A DNA stretch of 64,000 nt from an uncultured Rhodospirillales bacterium (GCA_902763185.1 CACWQT010000007.1:1-64000), one strand, 5' to 3'; shown: positions 1 to 8,508, numbered from the stretch's first letter. Translations and numbers: made by a program. Notes: generated by a model from the sequence alone, not told the origin.

Positions 1-117
1 TTATAGTTAGGATGTTAAGGTATATTGTATGTTTATAGATGTGTCAATTTTTAATAGCTAGTCCGCAAGGTTTGGCTCTTTTTTGACAGTTCTGAGCATA
101 CTTCATATTCCTTGACA

Positions 118-143
118 GGGACATAAGAGTTTTCTCTAGTCCC
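118..143. other. Hairpin upstream of the first gene
   Basis: Inverted repeat with GGGAC and GTCCC arms and inner AGAG/CTCT arms around a TTTT loop. It could be the end of an upstream transcript or a leader hairpin of the gene starting at 176. No long T-run follows, so a terminator role is uncertain. Confidence 0.35.
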
Positions 144-175
144 TTTAAGTTGAATAACTTTTAATATCATAAAAT

Positions 176-1003
176 ATGAAGAGAAATCTCAAGCGAATCA
201 TGACAATCGTGCTGGTTAGTGCGTGCGTTATGTCAGCTAATGCTCAAGCTGAAAACCCTGTTAAGGGAGAGCAGAAGTCCGCCGTGTTAAAAATTACCCG
301 TAGCGCAAAGCAGGTGACAATGGTGACCTCCAAGGACACCGTAACCGCCGTCCGCACCCGCGTGTGCGACGTGTCTGACAGCGTCAAGCTGGCTCGCTAC
401 GAGGCAAAGCGCCGCGGCGAGACCCCCGAGACCGTCTATTTTGACGGTCACAATAAGGACATCACTGGGCGCAAGCTCAGCCGTCCTTTCATTGAACTCG
501 GGTTCGGCGGAACCTACCTATTCGACAACTCCGAGATTCGTCCGGAGTTGGTTCTGAATGCCGGCTGGGAGTCACGTTACTTCCTGTTGATGGCAACCGG
601 CTATATGAGCTGGAAGTCATTTAACAGCTCAGATGCCCTCACCGAGCACGGTCTGACCGAGGGTGCAGAGGCATCCGGTCGTTACAACAGCTTTGGAGCC
701 CTCCTCGGCGGAGGTCCGAAGGTTTGGTCAAGCGCAGACTTCAACACCTATCTCGCCCTCATTGGGCAGATTGGTTACGGTTATTGCAAGACCGACGGCG
801 ACAGCGAGGCCATTCGCTTCTCGTCGTCGTTCTATGGCCTCAAATGGCGCGGTCTGCTCCGCTTCCACTATGGTTTTAATAACCATTGGGGGCTGTCGGT
901 GGACGCTGGCGTGACAAACACCGTTAGAAACCACCACGACTCCGATCAGGACAAGGGGGGGGTGACCGCAGAGGCTACTGTAACCTTAGGTTACTCCTTC
1001 TAG
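176..1003 (+). CDS. Putative outer-membrane beta-barrel protein of foreign composition
   Basis: 275 aa. The N-terminus looks like a Sec signal peptide (basic MKRNLKR, a hydrophobic stretch, then ANAQA at about residue 22-26). After a short basic linker, the region from about residue 100 alternates aromatic and glycine residues as in a small beta-barrel, and the chain ends in Ser-Phe; a terminal aromatic is the usual outer-membrane barrel signature. The body of the gene is visibly GC-rich, with many GCC/CGC/ACC codons, unlike every neighbour. There is no Shine-Dalgarno sequence: the 30 bases before the ATG are AT-rich, which is common in Bacteroidota and uncommon in this window. I infer recent acquisition, perhaps from a Bacteroidales co-resident. 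No specific family was recognised. Confidence 0.7.
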   Translation: MKRNLKRIMTIVLVSACVMSANAQAENPVKGEQKSAVLKITRSAKQVTMVTSKDTVTAVRTRVCDVSDSVKLARYEAKRRGETPETVYFDGHNKDITGRKLSRPFIELGFGGTYLFDNSEIRPELVLNAGWESRYFLLMATGYMSWKSFNSSDALTEHGLTEGAEASGRYNSFGALLGGGPKVWSSADFNTYLALIGQIGYGYCKTDGDSEAIRFSSSFYGLKWRGLLRFHYGFNNHWGLSVDAGVTNTVRNHHDSDQDKGGVTAEATVTLGYSF

Positions 1004-1030
1004 CCACAGCGGTGGACTAGCGAAAAAATT

Positions 1031-1080
1031 AGGCAGAGAGAAAGGGGACATTGTCCGTCCCTTCTCCCTGCCTTTTTTGT
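1031..1080 (+). terminator. Intrinsic terminator of the outer-membrane protein gene
   Basis: Long imperfect stem (AGGCAG.GAGAA.GGG against CCC.TTCTC.CTGCCT) followed by a T-run, about 30 bp after the stop codon. Confidence 0.8.
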
Positions 1081-1091
1081 TTTTAAATGCT

Positions 1092-1208
1092 ATTCCTTCG
1101 AACGCCACGTTTTTACCGTCATCCCTCCGAACGGAGTGAGGATAAGGGATCTTCCGATTAATTTGAAGACCCCTAATTTCGCTCCTTTCAGTCGCTCAAG
1201 GGGTGACG
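1092..1208. repeat. Dispersed intergenic repeat, copy 1
   Basis: About 117 bp, nearly identical to 2243-2367. The shared block runs from ATTCCTTCGAACG to CTCAAGGGGTGACG. It lies beyond the terminator of the pilin-like gene. Overlapping reading frames (for example a 94-codon minus-strand frame) are best read as chance ORFs in the repeat. Confidence 0.8.
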
Positions 1209-1301
1209 GTTCTTGTCCTTTCCCCCTTGAGGGGGGGGAGGAGACTTTAGGATTGCCACGTGCCGTTGGCGCTCTGAATGATGCCGGAAAAGGCAAAACA
1301 T

Positions 1302-1336
1302 AAAAAAAGAGAGGCTCGTTAAAGCCCCTCTCGTTT
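1302..1336 (-). terminator. Terminator of the pilin-like gene
   Basis: GAGAGG and CCTCTC arms with a T-run on the minus strand, directly after the pilin-like stop codon. Confidence 0.75.
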
Positions 1337-1354
1337 AAGCTAGTAATCTTGAGA

Positions 1355-2005
1355 TTACAAGTATTTCCATGCAATTGTTGCTAAGTTGTTTACGCCACAA
1401 GCCGTATTTGTTTCATTAATGTTGTAAGGAATTGCATTATTTCCACTATCATCACCTGCTGGCGTGTGAACATCATCATCTGCCGCTGCACCTACATAGA
1501 ATTCATCAAGTGTACCTATTGCAGTTGCTATAGCAGGACTTGTGGTACCATTATCAGCAGTCATACCGATTAAGCCGGAGTCAGAATCTGAACCCCAGTC
1601 AGTGGTAACGATTGATACACATGCGGTTGAAGGAATGTTATCTACTGCAATGATATATCCTTTTTCACCAGTGTCAGCGTCTTCTTCGTTAGCCTTTGAT
1701 GCTATTAACTGGAGGGTGCCACCGAAAGCGTTGTTTACTTTTGATTCACCAGTAACATACATTTCTGACGGAATTAAGTTAACGTTACGAGCCAAAGTGG
1801 TTGTTAAACCATGATAGTTCGGCTGTGTTGCATACAATGTTCTTACGTTGGTGGTAACCATGTTGATTTGGTCAATTAATTTGTTGGTCTTAAATTTACC
1901 CATAGCTTTAGAGTAACCTGCGATACCGCCGACAGACAGAACGCCGACAATCGCCAAAACGCCCAACATTTCAATCATTGAACGACCTTGCTCATTATTT
2001 CTCAT
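1355..2005 (-). CDS. Type IV pilin-like (pseudopilin) protein
   Basis: 216 aa. A short basic leader ends in Gly7, followed by RSMIEMLGVLAIVGVLSV: a prepilin-peptidase-type site with Glu at mature position +5 and a hydrophobic N-terminal helix, as in type IV pilins and type II secretion pseudopilins. Arg at mature +1 in place of Phe/Met is unusual. The C-terminal domain is rich in Thr, Asn and Asp and has a few Cys residues (near 130 and 203), and no recognisable pilin fold. Processing by PilD and display in a pilus or secretion pseudopilus is inferred. No other pilus or T2SS genes are in the window. A good ribosome site (AGGAG-like) precedes the ATG, and a terminator follows. Confidence 0.8.
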   Translation of the reverse strand: MRNNEQGRSMIEMLGVLAIVGVLSVGGIAGYSKAMGKFKTNKLIDQINMVTTNVRTLYATQPNYHGLTTTLARNVNLIPSEMYVTGESKVNNAFGGTLQLIASKANEEDADTGEKGYIIAVDNIPSTACVSIVTTDWGSDSDSGLIGMTADNGTTSPAIATAIGTLDEFYVGAAADDDVHTPAGDDSGNNAIPYNINETNTACGVNNLATIAWKYL

Positions 2006-2242
2006 ATCAAAATCTCCTAAAATAAAGATGTTTTACACTTGTTACTTTAGCAGATTTTTGACTTTTTCGCAATTCTGCTTTTAGTCATAGCCTCTTACTA
2101 AAGTTATAGTCTTTTGCCTCAGGTTAAATATGACTTTAACCTTAAACTAGGGTTAGGCTAACAAATATTAGTTAAATTATGGTTAAAGGTTTTAAGGGTA
2201 AATTTTTGTGATATAGCTTGCGGATGGATGTCCAAATATGTC
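2006..2242. other. AT-rich intergenic region upstream of the pilin-like gene
   Basis: Contains several TTAACC/GGTTAA half-sites (about 2120-2200), including GGTTAAATATGACTTTAACC. These could be a regulator-binding array for the pilin-like gene, but no protein can be named. No coding potential seen. Confidence 0.3.
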
Positions 2243-2367
2243 ATCCCTTCGAACGAAGTTTTTTAAACGTCATCCCTCCGAGCGACCGGTGGGAGTGAGG
2301 ATAAGGGATCTTCCGATTAATTTGAAGACCCCTAATTTCGCTCCTTTCAGTCGCTCAAGGGGTGACG
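2243..2367. repeat. Dispersed intergenic repeat, copy 2
   Basis: Second copy of the 1092-1208 repeat in the same orientation, with a small internal insertion (CGACCGGTG) near 2283. The two copies bracket the pilin-like gene as direct repeats. Confidence 0.8.
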
Positions 2368-2444
2368 GGTTATTGTGGACTTGCGCCGATTGAGCGATGA
2401 CGAGTAATATCGTTCCTCGCTTAAAGAGGGTGCGGCTATGGTAA

Positions 2445-2474
2445 AACAAAAAAGACGCCGTAATCAGGCGTCTT
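2445..2474 (-). terminator. Terminator of the small secreted protein gene
   Basis: Perfect AAGACGCC/GGCGTCTT stem with a 7-nt loop, then a T-run on the minus strand. Confidence 0.85.
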
Positions 2475-2494
2475 AAAGGTGGGCTGGTTGTGAT

Positions 2495-2788
2495 TTAGTT
2501 GTTGGTAGAGCTTTGTTGCATGGTTACATCTTCTTCAATGGCAACAGCTTCCGGAGAATCGCTGTCTATCGGAGCGACTTCAACTCCGGGGTCTTCAGGT
2601 AACGGTTGCATATCGCCATTGGCAGGTGAGGCATTTACGGTATATGACTCGATAATCATAACGCCGCTACTGTCGTCTGGATTTTGGTTGGGATTATTTT
2701 GATTACCGGTGTTGCCGGCAGATGCGTGTCCGGCAATCAATAGGGCAAACGCACCTACAGATAATATACTTAAAAAAATTCTATTCAT
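2495..2788 (-). CDS. Small secreted acidic Asn/Pro-rich protein, unknown function
   Basis: 97 aa. A classical signal peptide (MNRIFLSILSVGAFALLIAG, with cleavage plausible after HASA, about residue 24) is followed by a low-complexity, acidic segment rich in Asn, Asp, Pro, Glu and Ser, with no cysteine and no further membrane segment. The AGGAGGT ribosome site is strong and well placed, and a good terminator follows, so this is a genuine single-gene unit. No family was recognised; export to the periplasm or outside is the only supported statement. Confidence 0.75.
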   Translation of the reverse strand: MNRIFLSILSVGAFALLIAGHASAGNTGNQNNPNQNPDDSSGVMIIESYTVNASPANGDMQPLPEDPGVEVAPIDSDSPEAVAIEEDVTMQQSSTNN

Positions 2789-2861
2789 ATTTTACCTCCT
2801 GTTTTGATAATGACGTGAGTGATGTAATCGCTGTTTTTGTTTTTTCAATAAGGTAAGCAAA

Positions 2862-2890
2862 ATAAAACCCCGCCTTAAAAAAGACGGGGC
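2862..2890 (-). terminator. Terminator of rpsA
   Basis: CCCCGCCTT/AAGACGGGG stem with the T-run on the minus strand, about 80 bp after the rpsA stop. Confidence 0.75.
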
Positions 2891-2928
2891 TGATTTAAGA
2901 TAATATTTTCACCCTCTCTGACGGCTCC

Positions 2929-2969
2929 GCCGCCATCTCCCCCGTCAAGGGGGAGAAGATAGGTGGCGG
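2929..2969. repeat. Hairpin repeat with a TCCCCC-GGGGGA core
   Basis: CCGCC...GGCGG outer arms and TCCCCC/GGGGGA inner arms. A related core (CCCCCTTGAGGGGGG) occurs at about 1224-1242, which suggests a dispersed palindromic family in this genome. Confidence 0.5.
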
Positions 2970-2972
2970 ATA

Positions 2973-4655
2973 TTATTCTTTGTTCTTTAAAGCTTCACCT
3001 AAAGCTTCACCCAAAGAAGAACCGGCAGAGCCGTTGGCAGAATATTCTTCAATAGCTTTCTTTTCTTCTTCTAATTCATAAGCTTTAACAGAAACGCCTA
3101 ATTTAGCGTTCTTACGATCAACAGAAGTCAACTTGGCTTCTAATACATCGCCTTCTTTATAGCTTAAGGGGTCATTGTTTTCTTTAGATAAATCAGCCTT
3201 TTTGATGGTAGCAGCAATGCCTTGAATCTTTACTTGAACAGATTTTTCATCTGAACCGGTAACAACAGCCTTAACAATATCACCCTTCTTTAAGGATTGT
3301 AAGGTCATGGCAATGTTGTTTTCAGACATTTGCTTAATACCTAAGCTGATGCGCTCTTTTTCTACATCAAAATCAATAATTTTGGCTTGAATGGTTTGAC
3401 CTTTGGTGTATTCCTTAACAGCTTCTTCTCCGGGTTGTTCCCAAGAAATGTCTGATAAGTGAATCATACCGTCAATTTCATCAGATAAACCGATGAACAA
3501 ACCAAATTCAGTGATGTTCTTGATTTTGCCCTCAATGATTGAATCAATCGGGTGTTCTTCAATATAAGCGGCCCACGGATTTGGTGTGCATTGTTTAATG
3601 CCTAAGCTGATACGACGCTTGTCGGCATCAACTTCTAAGACCTTAACATCAACTTCTTCAGAGGTTGAAACAATCTTTCCGGGGTGAACATTTTTACGTG
3701 TCCAGCTCATTTCTGATACGTGAACAAGACCTTCAATGCCATCTTCTAACTCAATAAATGCACCGTAATCGGTGATGTTGGTAACTTTACCTTTGTAAAT
3801 TTCACCAACTTTGTATTTATCAGCAACAGCTTGCCATGGGTCATTTTCTAATTGTTTCATACCAAGGCTGATGCGTTGAGTATCTTCATTGAACTTAATG
3901 ATTTGAACTTTAACCGTCTGACCTAAAGATAATACTTCGGCCGGGTGGTTGATTCTCTTCCAAGAAATGTCGGTAACGTGCAATAAACCGTCTACACCGC
4001 CTAAGTCAATAAATGCACCGTATTCGGTTAAGTTCTTAACGATACCTTCAAGAACGGCACCTTCTTTGATGGTGTCAATCAACTCAGCGCGAGCGGCAGA
4101 ACGTGTTTCTTCTAATACAACACGACGAGATACAACAATGTTACCGCGAACCTTGTCCATCTTTAAGATTTGGAACGGTTGAGAAATACCCATTAAAGGC
4201 GAAATGTCTTTAATCGGGCGAATGTCGATTTGTGAACCAGGCAAGAAAGCGATTGCACCGTTCAAATCAACGGTAAAGCCGCCTTTAACACGACCAAAGA
4301 TAACGCCGTTAACGCGTTCGTTGTTGTTCATCATCTTTTCAAGATCTTGCCATACTTCTTCACGACGAGCTTTTTCACGTGATAATACAATGTTGCCGTC
4401 TTTGTCTTCGTATCTGTCAACTAAAACTTCTACAACGTCGCCAACTTTTAATTCGTCATTTTTACCAAATTCACGAAGCGGAATACGGCCTTCTGATTTA
4501 AGACCAACATCAACGGTTGCATAGTCGTTTGCGATACGGATAACTTTACCTTTCATAACTGTGCCGACAATGCCTTTGTCGCCGAATTGTTCATTTAACA
4601 ATTCTTCAAAATTTTCAGTCATTTCAGGGATTTTAATTTCTGCAGTATTTGCCAT
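2973..4655 (-). CDS. rpsA: 30S ribosomal protein S1
   Basis: 560 aa, the usual length of the proteobacterial protein. Six S1 RNA-binding repeats can be counted (roughly 28-94, 112-178, 199-267, 284-354, 371-441 and 456-525); the middle ones carry the typical YGAFI/FGLFI and GLxHxSDxSW motifs. S1 binds mRNA on the 30S subunit and helps unfold and dock leaders. The ATG has no clear Shine-Dalgarno sequence (the leader is AAAATATAAATATA), which fits the known S1-dependent, autoregulated initiation of rpsA in other proteobacteria. In many proteobacteria rpsA follows cmk; here cmk is some 26 kb away. Confidence 0.97.
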   Translation of the reverse strand: MANTAEIKIPEMTENFEELLNEQFGDKGIVGTVMKGKVIRIANDYATVDVGLKSEGRIPLREFGKNDELKVGDVVEVLVDRYEDKDGNIVLSREKARREEVWQDLEKMMNNNERVNGVIFGRVKGGFTVDLNGAIAFLPGSQIDIRPIKDISPLMGISQPFQILKMDKVRGNIVVSRRVVLEETRSAARAELIDTIKEGAVLEGIVKNLTEYGAFIDLGGVDGLLHVTDISWKRINHPAEVLSLGQTVKVQIIKFNEDTQRISLGMKQLENDPWQAVADKYKVGEIYKGKVTNITDYGAFIELEDGIEGLVHVSEMSWTRKNVHPGKIVSTSEEVDVKVLEVDADKRRISLGIKQCTPNPWAAYIEEHPIDSIIEGKIKNITEFGLFIGLSDEIDGMIHLSDISWEQPGEEAVKEYTKGQTIQAKIIDFDVEKERISLGIKQMSENNIAMTLQSLKKGDIVKAVVTGSDEKSVQVKIQGIAATIKKADLSKENNDPLSYKEGDVLEAKLTSVDRKNAKLGVSVKAYELEEEKKAIEEYSANGSAGSSLGEALGEALKNKE

Positions 4656-4812
4656 TATATTTATATTTTCAAAAAATGCCAGACCTCAATAGGTGAGCGG
4701 ACTTGCGCGAGTTAAAAACAAGGTTCTTTTGCCGCGCCGCAAAAAGAATTGTGTGATTCATAAGGGGGAAATTGAGAAAAGTCAAGAAAAAAGTGAGCGA
4801 AACGCTTTTTAA

Positions 4813-5574
4813 CTAAACCTTATGCGGCAACATCCTATAAATAAAATCACTTACGCAGTTTGGCAAAATACTGATAAACCAAGAAGCTAGTCGCATGGGG
4901 ACTGGAAAGGCAATTAAGCCGACATTTTTTTCAATGCGTTTGGCAATCAATTCTGCTGCAGGTTCGGCTTCCATAAAAAACGGCATCGGACAAGTATTTT
5001 TATCTGTGATTCTAGAGCGAACGAATCCGGGACAAATGGTATTTACTTGAATATTATAGGGGAGAAGACTTCCACGGAGAGCCTCTCCATAGGCTTTAAC
5101 ACAGGCTTTGGTGGCGCTGTATGACGGGCAAGCAACCAAGCCGTGATAACCGGCAATGGAAGAAGTTATGGCAATGATTTTATTTGTGTCCGTGCGTTTT
5201 TTATATATCTCTATAGCCGGTGTTATAGTGTTTAAGACACCCATAATATTAGTATTAAATGTGTTATAAATATTTTCAGGTGTTTCTTCGGTGGTAGATA
5301 CGCCGGCATTAGCAAATATAAGATTTAACGGGGCTGTTTTTTCAGCTTCCGATATCCATTGTTCCATGGCAGATTTGTCGGTTGTGTTAATTATTTTTGT
5401 TCTGATGTGGGCATGTCCGGCTTTTTGACAAGATTTTGCCACGGCATTTAAGCGTTGTTTATTTCTGCCGCAAATAAAGAGATTTTCGGTTTCTTTTTGT
5501 TTGGCGTAATAAACTGCTAAAGCCTCGCCTATACCTGATGATGCGCCGGTAATTAAGATGTTTTTGATAATCAT
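4813..5574 (-). CDS. Short-chain dehydrogenase/reductase
   Basis: 253 aa, classical SDR size. The Rossmann glycine motif GASSGIG is at about residues 10-16, the NAG motif at about 89-91, and catalytic Ser followed by YSATK (YxxxK) near 155-160. The PG motif (CPGFV) follows. It should use NAD(P)H to reduce or oxidise a carbonyl/alcohol substrate in the cytoplasm; the substrate cannot be read from sequence. The C-terminus has a hydrophobic stretch (residues ~230-250) that may associate with membrane. Divergent from gmk with about 90 bp between. An AAGGA site lies 9 nt before the ATG. Confidence 0.9.
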   Translation of the reverse strand: MIIKNILITGASSGIGEALAVYYAKQKETENLFICGRNKQRLNAVAKSCQKAGHAHIRTKIINTTDKSAMEQWISEAEKTAPLNLIFANAGVSTTEETPENIYNTFNTNIMGVLNTITPAIEIYKKRTDTNKIIAITSSIAGYHGLVACPSYSATKACVKAYGEALRGSLLPYNIQVNTICPGFVRSRITDKNTCPMPFFMEAEPAAELIAKRIEKNVGLIAFPVPMRLASWFISILPNCVSDFIYRMLPHKV

Positions 5575-5665
5575 TTATAAAAATCCTTGAAATATAGCTT
5601 TGTTTGTGTATCTTTATGTGTATTAAATCATGTTTTTTTAATACGCAACTGTTTTGAGGTGAAAT

Positions 5666-6304
5666 ATGGCGCATTTAAATCGTTACAGAAAAGGCACAAT
5701 GTTTATTTTTTCGGGACCAAGCGGTTGCGGTAAAAGCTCCATTATTAAAAGGGTGTTGGCAGAAGTGGATAATATCAATCTTTCGGTTTCAGTTACAACG
5801 CGCGCCATGCGTGAAGGAGAACAGGAAGGGGTTGATTATTATTTTATCGATGAGGCTAAGTTTAAGGAATTGGTTAGAAAAGAGGCTCTTTATGAATATG
5901 TGGACTCGGATTTCGGACCTAAATACGGCACGCCTAAGGAGGCGGTTAATAAGTGGCTGGATGAAGGAAAAGATGTTATTTTAGATTTGGATTATCCGGG
6001 GGTTTTACAATTAAAGGCTTGTGCGGCAGACAGAATCAAAACAATTTCTATATTACCACCATCCCTTAAAATTTTGCGTGAAAGATTGATTAATAGAAAA
6101 ACTGATTCGATGGAAACAATAGAGCGTCGGATGTCTATGGCAGAAAAGCGTGTAAAAGAAAGCACTTTTTATGATTATATCGTTGTAAATGATGATTTAG
6201 ATACAGCTGTTAGTGAGGTAAAAAGTATTATTTTAGCGGCACGAGTTGAAACAAAGAATCAGTATCAATGGGATGAATTTGTTAAAAAAATAGTGGAAGA
6301 TTAA
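5666..6304 (+). CDS. gmk: Guanylate kinase
   Basis: 212 aa. P-loop GPSGCGKSS sits near residues 18-26, followed by the GMP-binding segment (SVTTRAMREGEQEGVDYYF) typical of the family. Converts GMP to GDP with ATP in the cytoplasm. A GAGGTG ribosome site precedes the ATG. First gene of an apparent gmk-cysK-lptG run with gaps of 3 and 12 bp. Length and motifs are normal. Confidence 0.96.
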   Translation: MAHLNRYRKGTMFIFSGPSGCGKSSIIKRVLAEVDNINLSVSVTTRAMREGEQEGVDYYFIDEAKFKELVRKEALYEYVDSDFGPKYGTPKEAVNKWLDEGKDVILDLDYPGVLQLKACAADRIKTISILPPSLKILRERLINRKTDSMETIERRMSMAEKRVKESTFYDYIVVNDDLDTAVSEVKSIILAARVETKNQYQWDEFVKKIVED

Positions 6305-6307
6305 GCA

Positions 6308-7231
6308 ATGCAAAAAATTTATAATTCTATTACAGAAATGGTTGGTAATACGCCATTGTTGCGTTTAGGGAATCTTGCCACGAAATATAAATTAAATGCG
6401 GAAATTCTGGCTAAATGCGAAATGTATAATCCGATATTTTCGGTTAAAGACAGAGTTGCTTTGGCGATGATTGAGAAAGCTGAAAAAGAAGGGGTTAGCA
6501 AAGATACGGTATTTGTTGAGGCAACATCAGGTAATACGGGAATCGGGTTGGCCGGTATATGTGCTTCAAGAGGATATAAGCTTATTATTGTTATGCCGGA
6601 AAATATGTCAGAAGAGCGGATTAAGCTTATCCGTCATTTTGGAGCGGAAGTGATTTTAACTCCCAAAGAAGACGGTATGCAAGGTGCTATAAATAAAGCC
6701 ACTCTGTTAAAAGAACGAAATCCGAATGTGGTTATATTAAACCAATTTCAGAATGAAGCGAATCCAAATGCACATCGAATGGGAACCGCTATGGAAATAT
6801 TAGAAGATACCGGTGGTCTTTTTGATGCAATTGTAGCGGGGGTTGGAACTTCCGGAACAATTACAGGTATTGCTTCGGTTTTAAGGTCATACAATGAGGA
6901 TTTGTATGTGGCGGCTGTAGAGCCTTGTGGAAGTGCTGTTTTAAGCGGAGAAACTAAAGGTGCACATAAAATACAAGGAATTGGAGCAGGTTTTGTGCCT
7001 CCTTTATATGATAAGAACTTGGTAAATGAAGTTATAAAAATAACAGATACAGAGGCCATTGAAATGGCAAAGACGGTTGCTAAAACCGAAGGCTTAGAAA
7101 TAGGCATATCTGCCGGTGCGGCAGTTTGCGGTGCGGTAGCGTTGGCCAAGAAAAAAGAGTTTATAAATAAAAAAATAGTAGTTATATTACCGGATAATGC
7201 CGAAAGGTATCTGTCAACAGGCTGTTTTTGA
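6308..7231 (+). CDS. cysK: Cysteine synthase (O-acetylserine sulfhydrylase)
   Basis: 307 aa, type II PLP fold. The PLP lysine lies in SVKDR (about residue 47), the substrate loop is TSGNTG (about 73-78), the phosphate-binding glycine loop is GTSGTITG, and the C-terminal PDNAERYLST matches the family. It makes cysteine from O-acetylserine and sulfide. It starts 3 nt after the gmk stop with only a weak ribosome site, so translational coupling is likely. No cysE or regulator is adjacent. Confidence 0.93.
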   Translation: MQKIYNSITEMVGNTPLLRLGNLATKYKLNAEILAKCEMYNPIFSVKDRVALAMIEKAEKEGVSKDTVFVEATSGNTGIGLAGICASRGYKLIIVMPENMSEERIKLIRHFGAEVILTPKEDGMQGAINKATLLKERNPNVVILNQFQNEANPNAHRMGTAMEILEDTGGLFDAIVAGVGTSGTITGIASVLRSYNEDLYVAAVEPCGSAVLSGETKGAHKIQGIGAGFVPPLYDKNLVNEVIKITDTEAIEMAKTVAKTEGLEIGISAGAAVCGAVALAKKKEFINKKIVVILPDNAERYLSTGCF

Positions 7232-7243
7232 GGTGATTGAAAG

Positions 7244-8380
7244 ATGATGAAACCAAATTCTATTTTAGGCTCATATCTGTTTAAACAGGCAATCTTAAAC
7301 TTTTTGTTTGTTTTAGCGGTTATTTCGGCCGTCATTATGGTTTTTGATATGATAGATATTTTGCGTCGCGTATCGGGGCGACATGAAGTCGGTTTAGATT
7401 TTTTAATTCAATATGTGGTGGCAAAATTGCCGGAGACGGTTGATAAGGTTATTCCTTTTATTGTTATGATTTCAACAATGATTACTTTTTGGCGGTTAAG
7501 CAAGGCTAATGAATTTGTTATTATTCGCGCGGCTGGCGTTTCTATATGGGGTGTATTAATGCCGGTTTTATTAGCTGTTTTGTTTATAGGATCTTTTTGG
7601 GTGGCTCTTGTTAATCCGATTTCAGCGAAGATGCATGAAGTAAAAGAAACTCTTTCTTATAGACTTTCTACCAATAATCCTCATGCGTTTCTTTTTTCAA
7701 ACAAAGGTCTCTGGATAAGAGAGGCAGAGGATAATGGGAATATCGCCATAATTAATGCTTCAGGACTGAATTTACAAAACGGCGTATTATGGCTTAATGA
7801 TGTGAGTATTATTGAAGTTGATGAGAGGACGCAAGTTAAAAAACATATAGAAGCTTTTGTGGCAACGCTTGAAGAAGTTGAAAATGATTCGAAGGATGCC
7901 AAGAAAGGCTTATTAAATCTAAAAGATGTTCATATTTATCAGTCAGGAAAGCAGGCAGAAATTCTTAATAGCTTAAATTATCCGACAAATATAAATATAC
8001 AGAGGATAAAAGATAATTTTGTTGATCCGGAAGCAATTTCATTTTGGAATTTACCGGATACAATTGAATTTTATGAGAATTCCGGTTTTTCTATTGTTCG
8101 TTACAAAATGCGCTATTTGAGTTTAATAGCTTTACCGTTTTTGTTGATGGCTATGGTTTTAGTAGCAGGTCTTTTCTCTCTTAAAGCAAGCCAGCGTCAG
8201 GGTGGTGTGCTGATAATGATTGTTTTAGGTATTGCTACGGGATTTACGGTTTATTTTACTTCACAAATTATTTCAACGTTTGGGTTTAACTCATATATAC
8301 CTGTATGGTTTGCCGTCTGGGCGCCGGCAATTGTGATTGCGTCTATCAGTATTTCAGTATATCTCCAAAGAGAGGAATAA
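7244..8380 (+). CDS. lptG: LPS export ABC permease, LptG/YjgQ family
   Basis: 378 aa. Three N-terminal membrane segments (about 15-40, 60-85, 100-125), a large periplasmic beta-jellyroll-like domain (about 130-290), then three C-terminal membrane segments: the LptF/LptG architecture. With LptF and LptB2 this permease extracts lipopolysaccharide from the inner membrane and feeds it to the LptC-A bridge. Single LptG-type gene, with no lptF beside it. GAGGTG ribosome site. LptG is preferred over LptF because the N-terminus (GSYLFKQAILNFLFV) resembles YjgQ, but the paralogues are hard to separate by eye. Confidence 0.88.
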   Translation: MMKPNSILGSYLFKQAILNFLFVLAVISAVIMVFDMIDILRRVSGRHEVGLDFLIQYVVAKLPETVDKVIPFIVMISTMITFWRLSKANEFVIIRAAGVSIWGVLMPVLLAVLFIGSFWVALVNPISAKMHEVKETLSYRLSTNNPHAFLFSNKGLWIREAEDNGNIAIINASGLNLQNGVLWLNDVSIIEVDERTQVKKHIEAFVATLEEVENDSKDAKKGLLNLKDVHIYQSGKQAEILNSLNYPTNINIQRIKDNFVDPEAISFWNLPDTIEFYENSGFSIVRYKMRYLSLIALPFLLMAMVLVAGLFSLKASQRQGGVLIMIVLGIATGFTVYFTSQIISTFGFNSYIPVWFAVWAPAIVIASISISVYLQREE

Positions 8381-8394
8381 TTAAAAGGTAAAAT

Positions 8395-8508
8395 TTTGGT
8401 GTCAAATCGTGAATGGAAGCCTTATGGCAAAATTCATTTACTATCTTGTAAACTAAAATTTTTGCCAAAGAACATTCATTTCTATCCACGCAAAATTTTC
8501 AGTTAAAA
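8395..8508. repeat. Long palindromic element, copy 1
   Basis: About 110 bp that can fold into one long imperfect hairpin: AAAATTTTG...CAAAATTTT outer arms, GAATG/CATTC, GGCAAAATT/AATTTTTGCC, and a tip TTTAC...GTAAA. It shares the one-sided motif GTCAAATCG (5-6 nt) ATGGAAGCC with 39186-39290 although most stem bases differ. Lies just after lptG in a convergent intergenic region. Confidence 0.6.

Noticed and set aside
728..937. Frames on other phases of the GC-rich gene at 176
   Set aside because: Long shadow frames are expected in GC-rich coding DNA; only the 275-codon frame has a signal peptide and barrel pattern.
1090..1374. Minus-strand frame of 94 codons
   Set aside because: It covers the dispersed repeat and the terminator of the pilin-like gene, with no ribosome site and no protein-like pattern.
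4790..4812. Terminator after the SDR gene
   Set aside because: Only a 4-bp AGCG/CGCT stem is available before the T-run; too weak to call.
8395..8508. CRISPR array or ordinary terminator after lptG
   Set aside because: There is only one foldback unit without spaced direct repeats, and it lacks the T-run of a terminator.
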